In this document: positions 16,804 through 26,279 of the stretch, piece after piece
Layout: each line of letters begins with the position of its first letter
How positions within the stretch are numbered: position 1 is the first letter of the stretch
Assembly: GCA_951812305.1 (NCBI GenBank)
Contig: CATOSB010000012.1
Coordinates: 81,591-145,590 of the forward strand
DNA length: 64,000 bases
From: an uncultured Paracoccaceae bacterium
GTDB lineage: Bacteria > Pseudomonadota > Alphaproteobacteria > Rhodobacterales > Rhodobacteraceae
Direction of reading: 5' to 3'
Position numbers and translations under genes: made by a program
The notes under the pieces: model-generated
What the model was told of the DNA's origin: nothing
Database searches by the model: none
Seen by the model: only the letters and a program-made list of their open reading frames with translations

Positions 16804-18404
16804 GTAACTCCCAAGCACCCCCCACGTTTGAGTGTTATTGTCAGTTTTATGGTGAGTCGAATTTGCCATTTTGCGCGTGTTTTTTTTCTTTCTTGTCTGA
16901 ATTCTGTGGCGCCGGGTTGATTTCTCTGAATCAGTGGTGGGATGGATCAGGTTGCCGCCCTTGAACAACTTCTCGCCACGGCTCTGCGTCGGATCGCTGA
17001 GCTTGAAGCTGCGTTGGCGAGCATGGCGGAAGAGATCACGGACCTGCGCCGACAGTTGGCCAAGAACAGCAGCAATAGCAGCAAGCCCCCTTCAAGTGAT
17101 GGCCTGAAGAAGCCAGCCCCGCGCAGCCTGCGTGGCAAATCCGGAAAGAAAAGTGGCGGCCAAGTTGGCCACCGGGGCGACACCCTGCGCCAGACGTCAA
17201 CACCCGACTTTGTCGAACGGCATGAGGCGACGCATTGCAGCGCCTGTCAGAGCGCCCTGACGGCGGAGATGGTGAAAGGGATCGAGAAGCGTCAGGTGTT
17301 CGACTTGCCTGCGCCACGCCTGGAGGTCACCGAGCATCAGGCGGCGGTTTATTGTTGCGACCATTGTCGAGCCACGACGACGGCTGGCTTTCCCGATGGC
17401 GTGGCCGCGCATGTGCAATATGGCACGCGCATGCGGGCAGTGGCGGTCTATTGCAATGTTCAGCAGCTGATACCCGAGGATCGGGTCTGCCAGCTTATGC
17501 GCGACCTGTTTGGGGCCACCAGCTTGTGCGCGGCCAGCGTGACCAACTGGACGCGCGGCGCGGCAAATAAGATGGGTGTCGTGGTTGAACACATTCTCGC
17601 CCGGCTTGCCGAAGGCGGCGTTCGGCATCTGGACGAGACCGGACTTCGTGTTGCCGGCAAGCTGCACTGGCTGCACACGATCTGCGATACCGCCTTCACC
17701 CATTACCGCATCAGCGCCAAACGCGGTGCTGTTCCAACCTTCCTGACCGGCGGGACGATCATTCATGATCACTGGAAACCCTACTACGCCCATATGAGCG
17801 GAGTGGACGCCCACGCCCTCTGCGGGGCGCATCACTTGCGCGAACTCAAGGCCATCGAAGAGATCGAAAAAGAGCCTTGGGCGACGGAGATGAGCGCAGT
17901 GCTTCATAGCGCCAATCAGCTCAGATGCGCGGCTCAGGATCAAGGCGAGACCGAACTCCCGGAACTGGTTCGCCAGGGTATAGTCACCAGATACATGGCG
18001 ATCCTCGCCAAGGGGCTCGCCTTCCACGAACGCCGGCCCCCGCTGGCCAAAAGCCCCGGCACCCGCGGCCGAAAAGCCAGGCGGCCAGGCCACAACCTGC
18101 TCCTCCGCCTGCGTGACTACCGCGATGACGTTTTGCGATTCATCGCCGACTTCGCGGTCCCATTCACAAACAATCAGGCCGAACAGGACCTGCGCATGAT
18201 GAAGCTGCGCATGAAAATCTCGGGCACCTTCCGCACCCTCGAGGGCGCGCGGGTCTTCGCCGACATCAGGTCCGTCATCTCGACGGCCAGAAAACACCGG
18301 TTCAACATCCTGGAAATCCTGACCCTGTCACCACCTCAGATCATCGCACGGCTCTGACGGAACAAAACCCCGCAACCCTATCGGACAGGGTGCTTGGGAG
18401 TTAC
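16804..18404 (+). mobile_element. IS66 family element, copy 1 (full length, 1601 bp)
   Basis: The element begins GTAACTCCCAAGCACCC and ends with its inverted copy GGGTGCTTGGGAGTTAC. It has a single transposase gene, as in the ISBst12-type branch of the IS66 family, without tnpA/tnpB. The 8-bp target duplication CTTCTGAC lies at 16796-16803 on the left. On the right, that duplication appears only after copy 2 (19922-19929), so copies 1 and 2 occupy one target site. Confidence 0.93.
16942..18357 (+). CDS. tnpC: IS66 family transposase (TnpC type), copy 1
   Basis: The 471-residue transposase starts with a leucine-zipper-like helix (LEQLLATALRRIAELEAAL), followed by the Ser/Pro linker NSSNSSKPPSSDG typical of IS66. 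A zinc-binding block is next (HCSACQSAL and CCDHCRATT). The DDE core has Asp in VRHLDETGLRV, Asp in IIHDHWKPYY and Glu in FTNNQAEQDLRMMKLRMKISGTF. The length matches single-ORF IS66 members. This copy carries the variant HERRPPLAK, shared with copy 3. The 366-aa antisense frame over every copy is a shadow. Confidence 0.95.
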   Translation: MDQVAALEQLLATALRRIAELEAALASMAEEITDLRRQLAKNSSNSSKPPSSDGLKKPAPRSLRGKSGKKSGGQVGHRGDTLRQTSTPDFVERHEATHCSACQSALTAEMVKGIEKRQVFDLPAPRLEVTEHQAAVYCCDHCRATTTAGFPDGVAAHVQYGTRMRAVAVYCNVQQLIPEDRVCQLMRDLFGATSLCAASVTNWTRGAANKMGVVVEHILARLAEGGVRHLDETGLRVAGKLHWLHTICDTAFTHYRISAKRGAVPTFLTGGTIIHDHWKPYYAHMSGVDAHALCGAHHLRELKAIEEIEKEPWATEMSAVLHSANQLRCAAQDQGETELPELVRQGIVTRYMAILAKGLAFHERRPPLAKSPGTRGRKARRPGHNLLLRLRDYRDDVLRFIADFAVPFTNNQAEQDLRMMKLRMKISGTFRTLEGARVFADIRSVISTARKHRFNILEILTLSPPQIIARL

Positions 18405-19921
18405 CTTTCTTGTCTGAATTCTGTGGCGCCGGGTTGATTTCTCTGAATCAGTGGTGGGATGGATCAGGTTGCCGCCCTTGAACAACTTCTCGCCACGGCT
18501 CTGCGTCGGATCGCTGAGCTTGAAGCTGCGTTGGCGAGCATGGCGGAAGAGATCACGGACCTGCGCCGACAGTTGGCCAAGAACAGCAGCAATAGCAGCA
18601 AGCCCCCTTCAAGTGATGGCCTGAAGAAGCCAGCCCCGCGCAGCCTGCGTGGCAAATCCGGAAAGAAAAGTGGCGGCCAAGTTGGCCACCGGGGCGACAC
18701 CCTGCGCCAGACGTCAACACCCGACTTTGTCGAACGGCATGAGGCGACGCATTGCAGCGCCTGTCAGAGCGCCCTGACGGCGGAGATGGTGAAAGGGATC
18801 GAGAAGCGTCAGGTGTTCGACTTGCCTGCGCCACGCCTGGAGGTCACCGAGCATCAGGCGGCGGTTTATTGTTGCGACCATTGTCGAGCCACGACGACGG
18901 CTGGCTTTCCCGATGGCGTGGCCGCGCATGTGCAATATGGCACGCGCATGCGGGCAGTGGCGGTCTATTGCAATGTTCAGCAGCTGATACCCGAGGATCG
19001 GGTCTGCCAGCTTATGCGCGACCTGTTTGGGGCCACCAGCTTGTGCGCGGCCAGCGTGACCAACTGGACGCGCGGCGCGGCAAATAAGATGGGTGTCGTG
19101 GTTGAACACATTCTCGCCCGGCTTGCCGAAGGCGGCGTTCGGCATCTGGACGAGACCGGACTTCGTGTTGCCGGCAAGCTGCACTGGCTGCACACGATCT
19201 GCGATACCGCCTTCACCCATTACCGCATCAGCGCCAAACGCGGTGCTGTTCCAACCTTCCTGACCGGCGGGACGATCATTCATGATCACTGGAAACCCTA
19301 CTACGCCCATATGAGCGGAGTGGACGCCCACGTCCTCTGCGGGGCGCATCACTTGCGCGAACTCAAGGCCATCGAAGAGATCGAAAAAGAGCCTTGGGCG
19401 ACGGAGATGAGCGCAGTGCTTCATAGCGCCAATCAGCTCAGATGCGCGGCTCAGGATCAAGGCGAGACCGAACTCCCGGAACTGGTTCGCCAGGGTATAG
19501 TCACCAGATACATGGCGATCCTCGCCAAGGGGCTCGCCTTCCACGAACGCCAGCCCCCGCTGGCCAAAAGCCCCGGCACCCGCGGCCGAAAAGCCAGGCG
19601 GCCAGGCCACAACCTGCTCCTCCGCCTGCGTGACTACCGCGATGACGTTTTGCGATTCATCGCCGACTTCGCGGTCCCATTCACAAACAATCAGGCCGAA
19701 CAGGACCTGCGCATGATGAAGCTGCGCATGAAAATCTCGGGCACCTTCCGCACCCTCGAGGGCGCGCGGGTCTTCGCCGACATCAGGTCCGTCATCTCGA
19801 CGGCCAGAAAACACCGGTTCAACATCCTGGAAATCCTGACCCTGTCACCACCTCAGATCATCGCACGGCTCTGACGGAACAAAACCCCGCAACCCTATCG
19901 GACAGGGTGCTTGGGAGTTAC
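18405..19921 (+). mobile_element. IS66 family element, copy 2 (lacks left 84 bp)
   Basis: The sequence starts abruptly at element position 85 (CTTTCTTGTCTGAATTC), immediately after the right end of copy 1. It runs to a normal right end, followed by the CTTCTGAC target duplication. The left terminal repeat is absent. The copy differs from copy 1 at marker bases (VLCGAHH; HERQPPLAK), so it is not a simple tandem duplication of copy 1. Confidence 0.92.
18459..19874 (+). CDS. tnpC: IS66 family transposase, copy 2
   Basis: This is the same 471-residue protein as copy 1, with two visible differences (Ala to Val in HVLCGAHH, and Arg to Gln in HERQPPLAK). The reading frame and DDE residues are intact. 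Only 54 bp of the native 138-bp leader remain, and the right end of copy 1 lies directly upstream, so expression would depend on a truncated leader or on read-through. Confidence 0.93.
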   Translation: MDQVAALEQLLATALRRIAELEAALASMAEEITDLRRQLAKNSSNSSKPPSSDGLKKPAPRSLRGKSGKKSGGQVGHRGDTLRQTSTPDFVERHEATHCSACQSALTAEMVKGIEKRQVFDLPAPRLEVTEHQAAVYCCDHCRATTTAGFPDGVAAHVQYGTRMRAVAVYCNVQQLIPEDRVCQLMRDLFGATSLCAASVTNWTRGAANKMGVVVEHILARLAEGGVRHLDETGLRVAGKLHWLHTICDTAFTHYRISAKRGAVPTFLTGGTIIHDHWKPYYAHMSGVDAHVLCGAHHLRELKAIEEIEKEPWATEMSAVLHSANQLRCAAQDQGETELPELVRQGIVTRYMAILAKGLAFHERQPPLAKSPGTRGRKARRPGHNLLLRLRDYRDDVLRFIADFAVPFTNNQAEQDLRMMKLRMKISGTFRTLEGARVFADIRSVISTARKHRFNILEILTLSPPQIIARL

Positions 19922-20403
19922 CTTCTGACTTTCTATAGTACGCCCGATAAACTGAATCCTCAACAACTTGCTCTAATTCCGCGCCTGTAAAACCCACAGT
20001 AGCTTCGACGATTCTATCGATATCAAGTTGGTCAGTCTTAATCTTCCGTTCAGCCAAATGGATTTTCAGGATTTCTTTTCTTGCCTCAATGCCTGGGCAA
20101 CCCAAAAAAAACTTTGCATCTAAACGTCCGGCACGAGTCAGCTCAGGTGGAAGATCCTCAAAGCGATTAGCTGTTGCCAAAACGAACACCTGTGCTTCGT
20201 GCTCTTGCAGCCAGGTCAAAAGTGACGCCCGCATATTGAGATCTACGCTATGAGTTGCATCATTCGTCTGAGCTACTGCTTTGTCAATTTCGTCTATCCA
20301 AAGGATGCACGGCGCTACACTTTCGATCATTTGCAAAGATGCGCGTAGCTTTCGTTCACTTTCTCCGAAGTACTTGTTTTTTAACCTGAGTTCTGGATAA
20401 GCG

Positions 20404-21339
20404 CTATATCTGGTATTCGACCTGCCTGATTGTTTCCGGCACGGTTATGGGTCCCATTTTAACTTTGGTTTTCCCGAGCATATAGGCTGCGACACACGAG
20501 ATGAGGTGTACGAATGCGTTGGCAGGCGATCTGTGTCGAGTGTGTTCCAGTCCCATGCTGGTTTTCAACTTATCGAACAGAGTTTCGATGATGAACCGCC
20601 TTCGCAACAGGATTTTGTTCAGGATTGGCAGGAGATAGTTTTTCATGTTGCGGCGAATGCCGGTGACGAGGTGGAGCCCACGCTGCCAGAGCCGTTGGAA
20701 GAGGGATTTGGAGATATAGCCCTTATCAGCAAATATTTTGCCTTCGAGGCCCGCGATCATGGCTTCAAACGGCTTTCGATCATCGACATTACCTGCCGTG
20801 ATTTTGACGGCCATGATCTCCCCCTTGTTGTTGATGATTAGATGCAGTTTGAAGCCAAAGAACCAGCCCATTGTGCTGCGACCGCGCTTTGCCAGCCCCT
20901 TGAAGACCTTGTTTCGATTAATGCGGGCATTGTGGCAGACCGCGAGCTTAGTGCTGTCGGCAAAATAGACGCCGGTTTTTTCACCGCTGAAGCAGTGCAG
21001 CAGTATGCAAAACGGCACCATTAATCTTGGCATGAGGCTGACAAACCGACCATAGCTCGGGAGGTTGCCAAAGCAGTCACGGTATTTCTGCTCAACGCCA
21101 TAAATCCAATAATGTTTGAAGTCCTTGAACGGCGACAAGTGAAACAAGACCATGATGAACAGGCTCTCCCCCAGGGTCAGCTTGCCGGCGCGAAGCCTCT
21201 GACGACCCGAGGGGATCAACCGGTGGCGCTCCCAGTCCTCGTAGGTTTTTGCAAAATCATCGAGACAGACAAAAAGTGCGGTGTTAGTGATCGACATGAG
21301 TGGCGGTCCATATTGTGTCGCTTTTGAACCTTGAATCAT
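20404..21339 (-). CDS. IS982 family transposase, copy 2
   Basis: The 311-residue protein is identical to copy 1 except for one Asn in FGNLPSYGR. All catalytic residues are intact. Its orientation relative to the passenger gene is the same as in copy 1. Confidence 0.9.
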   Translation of the reverse strand: MIQGSKATQYGPPLMSITNTALFVCLDDFAKTYEDWERHRLIPSGRQRLRAGKLTLGESLFIMVLFHLSPFKDFKHYWIYGVEQKYRDCFGNLPSYGRFVSLMPRLMVPFCILLHCFSGEKTGVYFADSTKLAVCHNARINRNKVFKGLAKRGRSTMGWFFGFKLHLIINNKGEIMAVKITAGNVDDRKPFEAMIAGLEGKIFADKGYISKSLFQRLWQRGLHLVTGIRRNMKNYLLPILNKILLRRRFIIETLFDKLKTSMGLEHTRHRSPANAFVHLISCVAAYMLGKTKVKMGPITVPETIRQVEYQI

Positions 21340-21684
21340 GGGGCAACGTACCTGGAAACCCCTCTCACCCCATACTAATCACGGGGGCATTCAGGCTGGT
21401 CAACACGGGGCAAAAGGTGCGCGCCATGGAGAACAACTTCCCAATCAACGAAGATCTCGCTTATGAGAAGATCCGGGACCTCATGTTCGACATGATGGAA
21501 GAGGACCCCAACCGTTTCTACGCCCTCACGGATAAGCTCAATGAACTGGCTGCGCTCCCTAAAAGAACCATGACACTTGTGCTCGATCTGATGGCTGCCA
21601 CTCCCTTTCAGGTGATCATCCCGAAACACGTACGGAAAAATGACCCTGATACATTCAAAGCAGATCACGAAACCGTTTCAAATG

Positions 21685-23285
21685 GTAACTCCCAAGCACC
21701 CTGTCCGATAGGGTTGCGGGGTTTTGTTCCGTCAGAGCCGTGCGATGATCTGAGGTGGTGACAGGGTCAGGATTTCCAGGATGTTGAACCGGTGTTTTCT
21801 GGCCGTCGAGATGACGGACCTGATGTCGGCGAAGACCCGCGCGCCCTCGAGGGTGCGGAAGGTGCCCGAGATTTTCATGCGCAGCTTCATCATGCGCAGG
21901 TCCTGTTCGGCCTGATTGTTTGTGAATGGGACCGCGAAGTCGGCGATGAATCGCAAAACGTCATCGCGGTAGTCACGCAGGCGGAGGAGCAGGTTGTGGC
22001 CTGGCCGCCTGGCTTTTCGGCCGCGGGTGCCGGGGCTTTTGGCCAGCGGGGGCCGGCGTTCGTGGAAGGCGAGCCCCTTGGCGAGGATCGCCATGTATCT
22101 GGTGACTATACCCTGGCGAACCAGTTCCGGGAGTTCGGTCTCGCCTTGATCCTGAGCCGCGCATCTGAGCTGATTGGCGCTATGAAGCACTGCGCTCATC
22201 TCCGTCGCCCAAGGCTCTTTTTCGATCTCTTCGATGGCCTTGAGTTCGCGCAAGTGATGCGCCCCGCAGAGGGCGTGGGCGTCCACTCCGCTCATATGGG
22301 CGTAGTAGGGTTTCCAGTGATCATGAATGATCGTCCCGCCGGTCAGGAAGGTTGGAACAGCACCGCGTTTGGCGCTGATGCGGTAATGGGTGAAGGCGGT
22401 ATCGCAGATCGTGTGCAGCCAGTGCAGCTTGCCGGCAACACGAAGTCCGGTCTCGTCCAGATGCCGAACGCCGCCTTCGGCAAGCCGGGCGAGAATGTGT
22501 TCAACCACGACACCCATCTTATTTGCCGCGCCGCGCGTCCAGTTGGTCACGCTGGCCGCGCACAAGCTGGTGGCCCCAAACAGGTCGCGCATAAGCTGGC
22601 AGACCCGATCCTCGGGTATCAGCTGCTGAACATTGCAATAGACCGCCACTGCCCGCATGCGCGTGCCATATTGCACATGCGCGGCCACGCCATCGGGAAA
22701 GCCAGCCGTCGTCGTGGCTCGACAATGGTCGCAACAATAAACCGCCGCCTGATGCTCGGTGACCTCCAGGCGTGGCGCAGGCAAGTCGAACACCTGACGC
22801 TTCTCGATCCCTTTCACCATCTCCGCCGTCAGGGCGCTCTGACAGGCGCTGCAATGCGTCGCCTCATGCCGTTCGACAAAGTCGGGTGTTGACGTCTGGC
22901 GCAGGGTGTCGCCCCGGTGGCCAACTTGGCCGCCACTTTTCTTTCCGGATTTGCCACGCAGGCTGCGCGGGGCTGGCTTCTTCAGGCCATCACTTGAAGG
23001 GGGCTTGCTGCTATTGCTGCTGTTCTTGGCCAACTGTCGGCGCAGGTCCGTGATCTCTTCCGCCATGCTCGCCAACGCAGCTTCAAGCTCAGCGATCCGA
23101 CGCAGAGCCGTGGCGAGAAGTTGTTCAAGGGCGGCAACCTGATCCATCCCACCACTGATTCAGAGAAATCAACCCGGCGCCACAGAATTCAGACAAGAAA
23201 GAAAAAAAACACGCGCAAAATGGCAAATTCGACTCACCATAAAACTGACAATAACACTCAAACGTGGGGGGTGCTTGGGAGTTAC
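21685..23285 (-). mobile_element. IS66 family element, copy 3 (1601 bp)
   Basis: Both ends are complete. The 8-bp target duplication TTCAAATG lies at 21677-21684 and 23286-23293. The element is inserted in the passenger gene of the IS982-like element, so it arrived after that element had moved into the AAA gene. Confidence 0.95.
21732..23147 (-). CDS. tnpC: IS66 family transposase, copy 3
   Basis: This intact 471-residue transposase carries the HERRPPLAK variant like copy 1. It reads in the opposite direction to copies 1 and 2. Confidence 0.95.
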   Translation of the reverse strand: MDQVAALEQLLATALRRIAELEAALASMAEEITDLRRQLAKNSSNSSKPPSSDGLKKPAPRSLRGKSGKKSGGQVGHRGDTLRQTSTPDFVERHEATHCSACQSALTAEMVKGIEKRQVFDLPAPRLEVTEHQAAVYCCDHCRATTTAGFPDGVAAHVQYGTRMRAVAVYCNVQQLIPEDRVCQLMRDLFGATSLCAASVTNWTRGAANKMGVVVEHILARLAEGGVRHLDETGLRVAGKLHWLHTICDTAFTHYRISAKRGAVPTFLTGGTIIHDHWKPYYAHMSGVDAHALCGAHHLRELKAIEEIEKEPWATEMSAVLHSANQLRCAAQDQGETELPELVRQGIVTRYMAILAKGLAFHERRPPLAKSPGTRGRKARRPGHNLLLRLRDYRDDVLRFIADFAVPFTNNQAEQDLRMMKLRMKISGTFRTLEGARVFADIRSVISTARKHRFNILEILTLSPPQIIARL

Positions 23286-23594
23286 TTCAAATGTTCTATT
23301 TCTTGGAGAGTTTGGCGGAATTGCCGTTGAACTGGAGCCAAATGAGGCTTTGAGAGAACCGAGGATCATTTCCATAACAATGGTGGAAATCCCTCATCGC
23401 AACCCTCTGCGAAAAAGGGTCAACGAGTATCGTAAAAAACGAATCAAAAAACTACGAAAAAATTCTGTCGAGTAGTGCACTGGTGACGCCAACGTCTTAT
23501 CCAGAATCGGGGTTTTTTAATGCACCCATATCGAGTCGAATGAGAGGAATGCATATAACCGGACAGCACCCACCAAAGCCCCGCTCATCTTGCA

Positions 23595-23613
23595 GGGGGT
23601 GCTTGGGAGTTAC
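23595..23613. repeat. solitary IS66 terminus at a recombination joint
   Basis: GGGGGTGCTTGGGAGTTAC matches the inverted terminal repeat of the IS66 elements, but no IS66 body follows on either side. On its left is the 5'-truncated AAA gene and on its right the Tn3 transposase fragment. It looks like the scar of an IS66-mediated deletion or of loss of the element by recombination. Confidence 0.75.
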
Positions 23614-24261
23614 CTTGGTTTTAAATTGGCTCCGCGTCTGAAAGCCATCGCGCGCCAGAAACTGGCCCTGCCTGGCACCGGAATGCGAGGGCAACTGCCT
23701 CATTTGCAGCCGACTCTGTCTGGGGCCATCGACTGGGCGGAGATCGAACGGCAATACGACGAGATGGTCAAGTATGCCGCTGCCATGCAGCAGGGCACGG
23801 CAGATCCGGAAGCCATCCTGCGCCGCTTTGCGCGCGCTGATGTGATGCACCCAACCTACAAGGCACTCGCGGAATTAGGTCGCGGGATCAGAACGATCTT
23901 CCTGTGCCGCTATCTGAGGGCCGAGAGTTTCCGCCGGGAAATCCATGAGGGGCTTAATGTGGTCGAGAATTGGAACAGCGCCAACGGGTTTGTGTTCTTC
24001 GGCAAAGGCGGTGAAATCTCCAGCAACCGGATTGCCGATCAGGAGATCTCGGCGCATGCGTTGCACCTGCTTCAGGCGTCGCTAGCCTATGTCAACACGC
24101 GCATGGTGCAATCGGTGCTGTCGGAACCTGAGTGGATCCGCAGATTGTCAGATCGGGATCTGCAGGGGCTGTCCCCACTCTTTTATCTTCACATCAATCC
24201 ATATGGCCGTTTCGATGTTGATCTGGATAAACGGACCGACTTCGAGGCCATGGCCGCATGA
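23614..24261 (+). pseudogene. tnpA: Tn3 family transposase, C-terminal fragment
   Basis: The frame reads [60 protein letters not shown] and [14 protein letters not shown]. These are the conserved C-terminal blocks of Tn3 transposases, with the catalytic Glu in the EGLNVVE region. About 215 of the usual roughly 1000 residues remain. The 5' side is cut by the solitary IS66 terminus. A decayed tyrosine recombinase and an unknown gene follow, consistent with the rest of a Tn3-type transposon. Confidence 0.9.
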
Positions 24262-24345
24262 AACTCTTTACAAAGTGCGTGAACTGTTAAAAGTTTCCAG
24301 ACAAGCCCGCCAGTAAAACAAGGATGATGAGAGGTTCCGAAAGAT

Positions 24346-24710
24346 GCCGCCCAACCGGCGAAACGTAAAGAGTGTACGTCTGAGCAACCAGCGGATGGCC
24401 ATGAGCGCAGCCGGGACTTTCTGGGAGAGGCGGAAATGGTCCGCTTACTGAAGGCCGCCAAACGCGGCCGTCATGGGTCTCGGGATTATATTTTGCTTCT
24501 TCTGATGTTCCGGCACGGGTTGCGCGGGCCGGAAAGCAGGCGAAACTGGGGCACATCAATCCCCATATGCTGCGACATTCCTGCGGATTTGCGCTTGCCA
24601 ACAAAGGACACGATTTGCGCCTGATCCAGGATTATCTCGGGCATCGGGATCCACGCCACACCGCATATTACACACGCACGGCCGCAGGCCGGTTTGAAGA
24701 GCTATGGTAG
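24346..24710 (+). pseudogene. tyrosine recombinase with internal deletion
   Basis: One frame carries SRDFLGEAEMVRLLKAAKRG and LLLLMFRHGLR, holding the first catalytic Arg of small FimB/XerC-type integrases. A second frame carries GHINPHMLRHSCGFALANKG (the HxxR box), LIQDYLGHRDPRHTAYYTRT (second His and the nucleophilic Tyr) and ends EELW at 24708-24710. The joint after RHGLR lacks the middle of the domain, about 60-70 residues, and shifts the frame. The enzyme is therefore inactive. It lies between the Tn3 transposase fragment and the 479-aa gene, and was probably the resolvase or integrase of the same unit. Confidence 0.8.
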
Positions 24711-24722
24711 AGGACAGAAAGA

Positions 24723-26162
24723 GTGGCCATCAAAATTCCTGACAATATTTTCGCGGGCCTGGTCAGGTGGATGGTTCGGGGGCCGTGGCCCGAGCATTTC
24801 CAACAGGCCATTCACGACCACACCGGACTTTATTGCGAAGCCCACGACATCGACAGCTTCGAGGAGCTTTCCGATCGGATCGGTGGGCACTGGGTGATCG
24901 TGCTAAATGACATGGCAATGAATGATTTTCTCGGTCGGGAAACCGAGGATGGCAATGTTGTCGATCAATACCTCAAGCGGCGAGGCTGGAAAGAAACCAA
25001 GATCGCCCGCGCCTATCTAAAAGGCATCCGGGATTCCGCCGTCAGCCTCTACGAGGTCAGCGATATCGTCCCCGGAGAATCATTTCTTGCTCGTGATTTG
25101 ATCCTGGACGGTGAGCCCTTCCGGGTGTTGGAACGAAGCGCAACAAAGACAATGGTGTCCTGGGAACAATTCGCCATGCGTATCGTCAATGTGCGCGGCC
25201 AGAATATCATTGCCGGTGGGCTCTTACCGCTCGAACCGGAACTCGCAGATGATCTGCTGTCTGAATTCAACGAAATGGTCGCAGAGTCCGAAAGCCGGTT
25301 CGAAGAGATAATCGACGAAGCACGCGCAGAAGGTGACTTTGGCGAAGAGACCCCACCCGAAGGGTTTCAGGACATTGCTCTCGGCATCGCCCTGAAGTCG
25401 GCAAGCTCCTTCTTCGCTACAACCTGGATGGCCGCAACGCCCCTGCATCCGGACGAGCAAACGCTTCCCCAGCTCTTCAACTTCGATGGTGACGAGGTGG
25501 AGTTTATTCAGCTTGTCTACCGTTTTGAAAAGGGAACGACCCAGACCCAGATGCGCAAGATCCTTGACGGCGAGACGGACATGGAAGCCGCGTCAGACAA
25601 GATCTGGAACTGGGTGGATCGCGGCGCGCGCGCCAGACCAAAGCCGCAAAAAGCCCTGCCGGAGAGTGGCCAGATGTATAGCTCCCAACTCGACGACGGA
25701 TCACCGGTGCTCGGCATGATCACCCTCAAGGGCCGCACGCTCGAAGCGGATATCAATTCCGAGCCGCGGGCGGAGGAACTGAAAGCCCGTCTTGCCAATT
25801 TGCTCGGCGATCTCGTCAAACAGCCGCTTGTGGCCCGGCAGACACTGGAACAAGCCATGGCAGCGCATCACGAAAATGGCGCGGCCCCTGAGCCGCTCGA
25901 CCTTTCCGAAGAAGAGCAGGCAGCAATCCGGGCGGAGATGATGGGGCAGCATTACCAGGGCATCCTGGACCGTCCAATCGGCCTGCTCGACGACAAAACC
26001 CCGCGCGAGAGCGCACGAACGGCGAAAGGCCGACTGAACGTCGCCAAATGGCTCAAGGTCCTGGAGATGAACGAAGCTAAAGCAAGAGCGGGCACAAACG
26101 CACCGGTCTACGACTTCAGTTGGATGTGGCTGGAGCTGGGGGTCATTGAACTCAGACAGTGA
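24723..26162 (+). CDS. hypothetical protein, 479 aa
   Basis: The frame starts with GTG (AIKIPDNIFAGLVRW) behind an AGGA-type ribosome site and has no internal damage. It is soluble and acidic, with no signal or membrane segment. Residues about 200-235 are Glu-rich. The C-terminal 60 residues (LDRPIGLLDDKTPRESART, then GRLNVAKWLKVLE) resemble the short helical tail found in SEC-C-associated and Xre/MbcA-type toxin-binding proteins, where 'G.TPREAA.T..GR' recurs. No catalytic motif is recognised. It sits directly after the decayed recombinase with a 12-bp gap and may be transposon cargo. It is the only intact non-IS gene between 16.4 and 29.2 kb. Confidence 0.65.
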   Translation: MAIKIPDNIFAGLVRWMVRGPWPEHFQQAIHDHTGLYCEAHDIDSFEELSDRIGGHWVIVLNDMAMNDFLGRETEDGNVVDQYLKRRGWKETKIARAYLKGIRDSAVSLYEVSDIVPGESFLARDLILDGEPFRVLERSATKTMVSWEQFAMRIVNVRGQNIIAGGLLPLEPELADDLLSEFNEMVAESESRFEEIIDEARAEGDFGEETPPEGFQDIALGIALKSASSFFATTWMAATPLHPDEQTLPQLFNFDGDEVEFIQLVYRFEKGTTQTQMRKILDGETDMEAASDKIWNWVDRGARARPKPQKALPESGQMYSSQLDDGSPVLGMITLKGRTLEADINSEPRAEELKARLANLLGDLVKQPLVARQTLEQAMAAHHENGAAPEPLDLSEEEQAAIRAEMMGQHYQGILDRPIGLLDDKTPRESARTAKGRLNVAKWLKVLEMNEAKARAGTNAPVYDFSWMWLELGVIELRQ

Positions 26163-26279
26163 CGTTCACAAATGTTCCAGAATTTTTCCGATTTGATGGA
26201 GTGGACGCCTCTTCCCCCAAGGGCATCGCATTGTGCCAAGGTGGCGGTGTCAAAACAGCTACAAGAGGAGACGTCCAAG

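Larger units (their letters stand above)
21426..23475 (+). pseudogene. IS982-like passenger gene, interrupted by IS66 copy 3
   Basis: The start MENNFPINEDLAYEKI lies at 21426. The frame is cut after HETVSN by the IS66 left boundary at 21685 and resumes at 23286 (NVLFLGEFGGIAVELE), ending in the basic tail at 23475. The empty site in copy 1 (around 5218-5225) carries a single TTCAAATG, where here it is doubled. The coding sequence also differs from copy 1 at one residue (RFYAL versus RLYAL). Confidence 0.85.
20384..23513 (-). mobile_element. IS982-like element with passenger gene, copy 2, containing an IS66
   Basis: The ends are the same as copy 1 (ACCTGAGTTC / inverse of ACCCCGATTC). The 6-bp target duplication TTTTTA lies at 20378-20383 and 23514-23519. 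The span is 3130 bp; subtracting IS66 copy 3 (1601 bp) and its 8-bp duplication leaves 1521 bp, identical to copy 1. It is inserted in the AAA ATPase gene. Confidence 0.9.
16375..23594 (-). pseudogene. Ycf46-like AAA ATPase gene, broken by nested insertion sequences
   Basis: Three pieces on the minus strand read as one protein: 23594-23514 ([20 protein letters not shown]), 20383-19922 (Walker B ILWIDEIDKA, arginine finger TRAGRLDAKFF, sensor-2 helical region) and 16803-16375 (EVLTEVTKERCLSTADFL onward). Removing the IS982-like element with one TTTTTA copy, and the IS66 pair with one CTTCTGAC copy, restores the frame at both joints. The 5' end, including Walker A, is lost at a solitary IS66 terminus, and the 3' end joins the trbI fragment near 16375. 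The intact family comprises AAA+ proteins resembling cyanobacterial/plastid Ycf46, of unclear role. Confidence 0.8.

Noticed and set aside
17197-18297. 366-aa ORF antisense to the IS66 transposase, repeated in every copy
   Set aside because: It is an exact mirror of a GC-rich coding gene, has no domain character, and appears only because the transposase is conserved.
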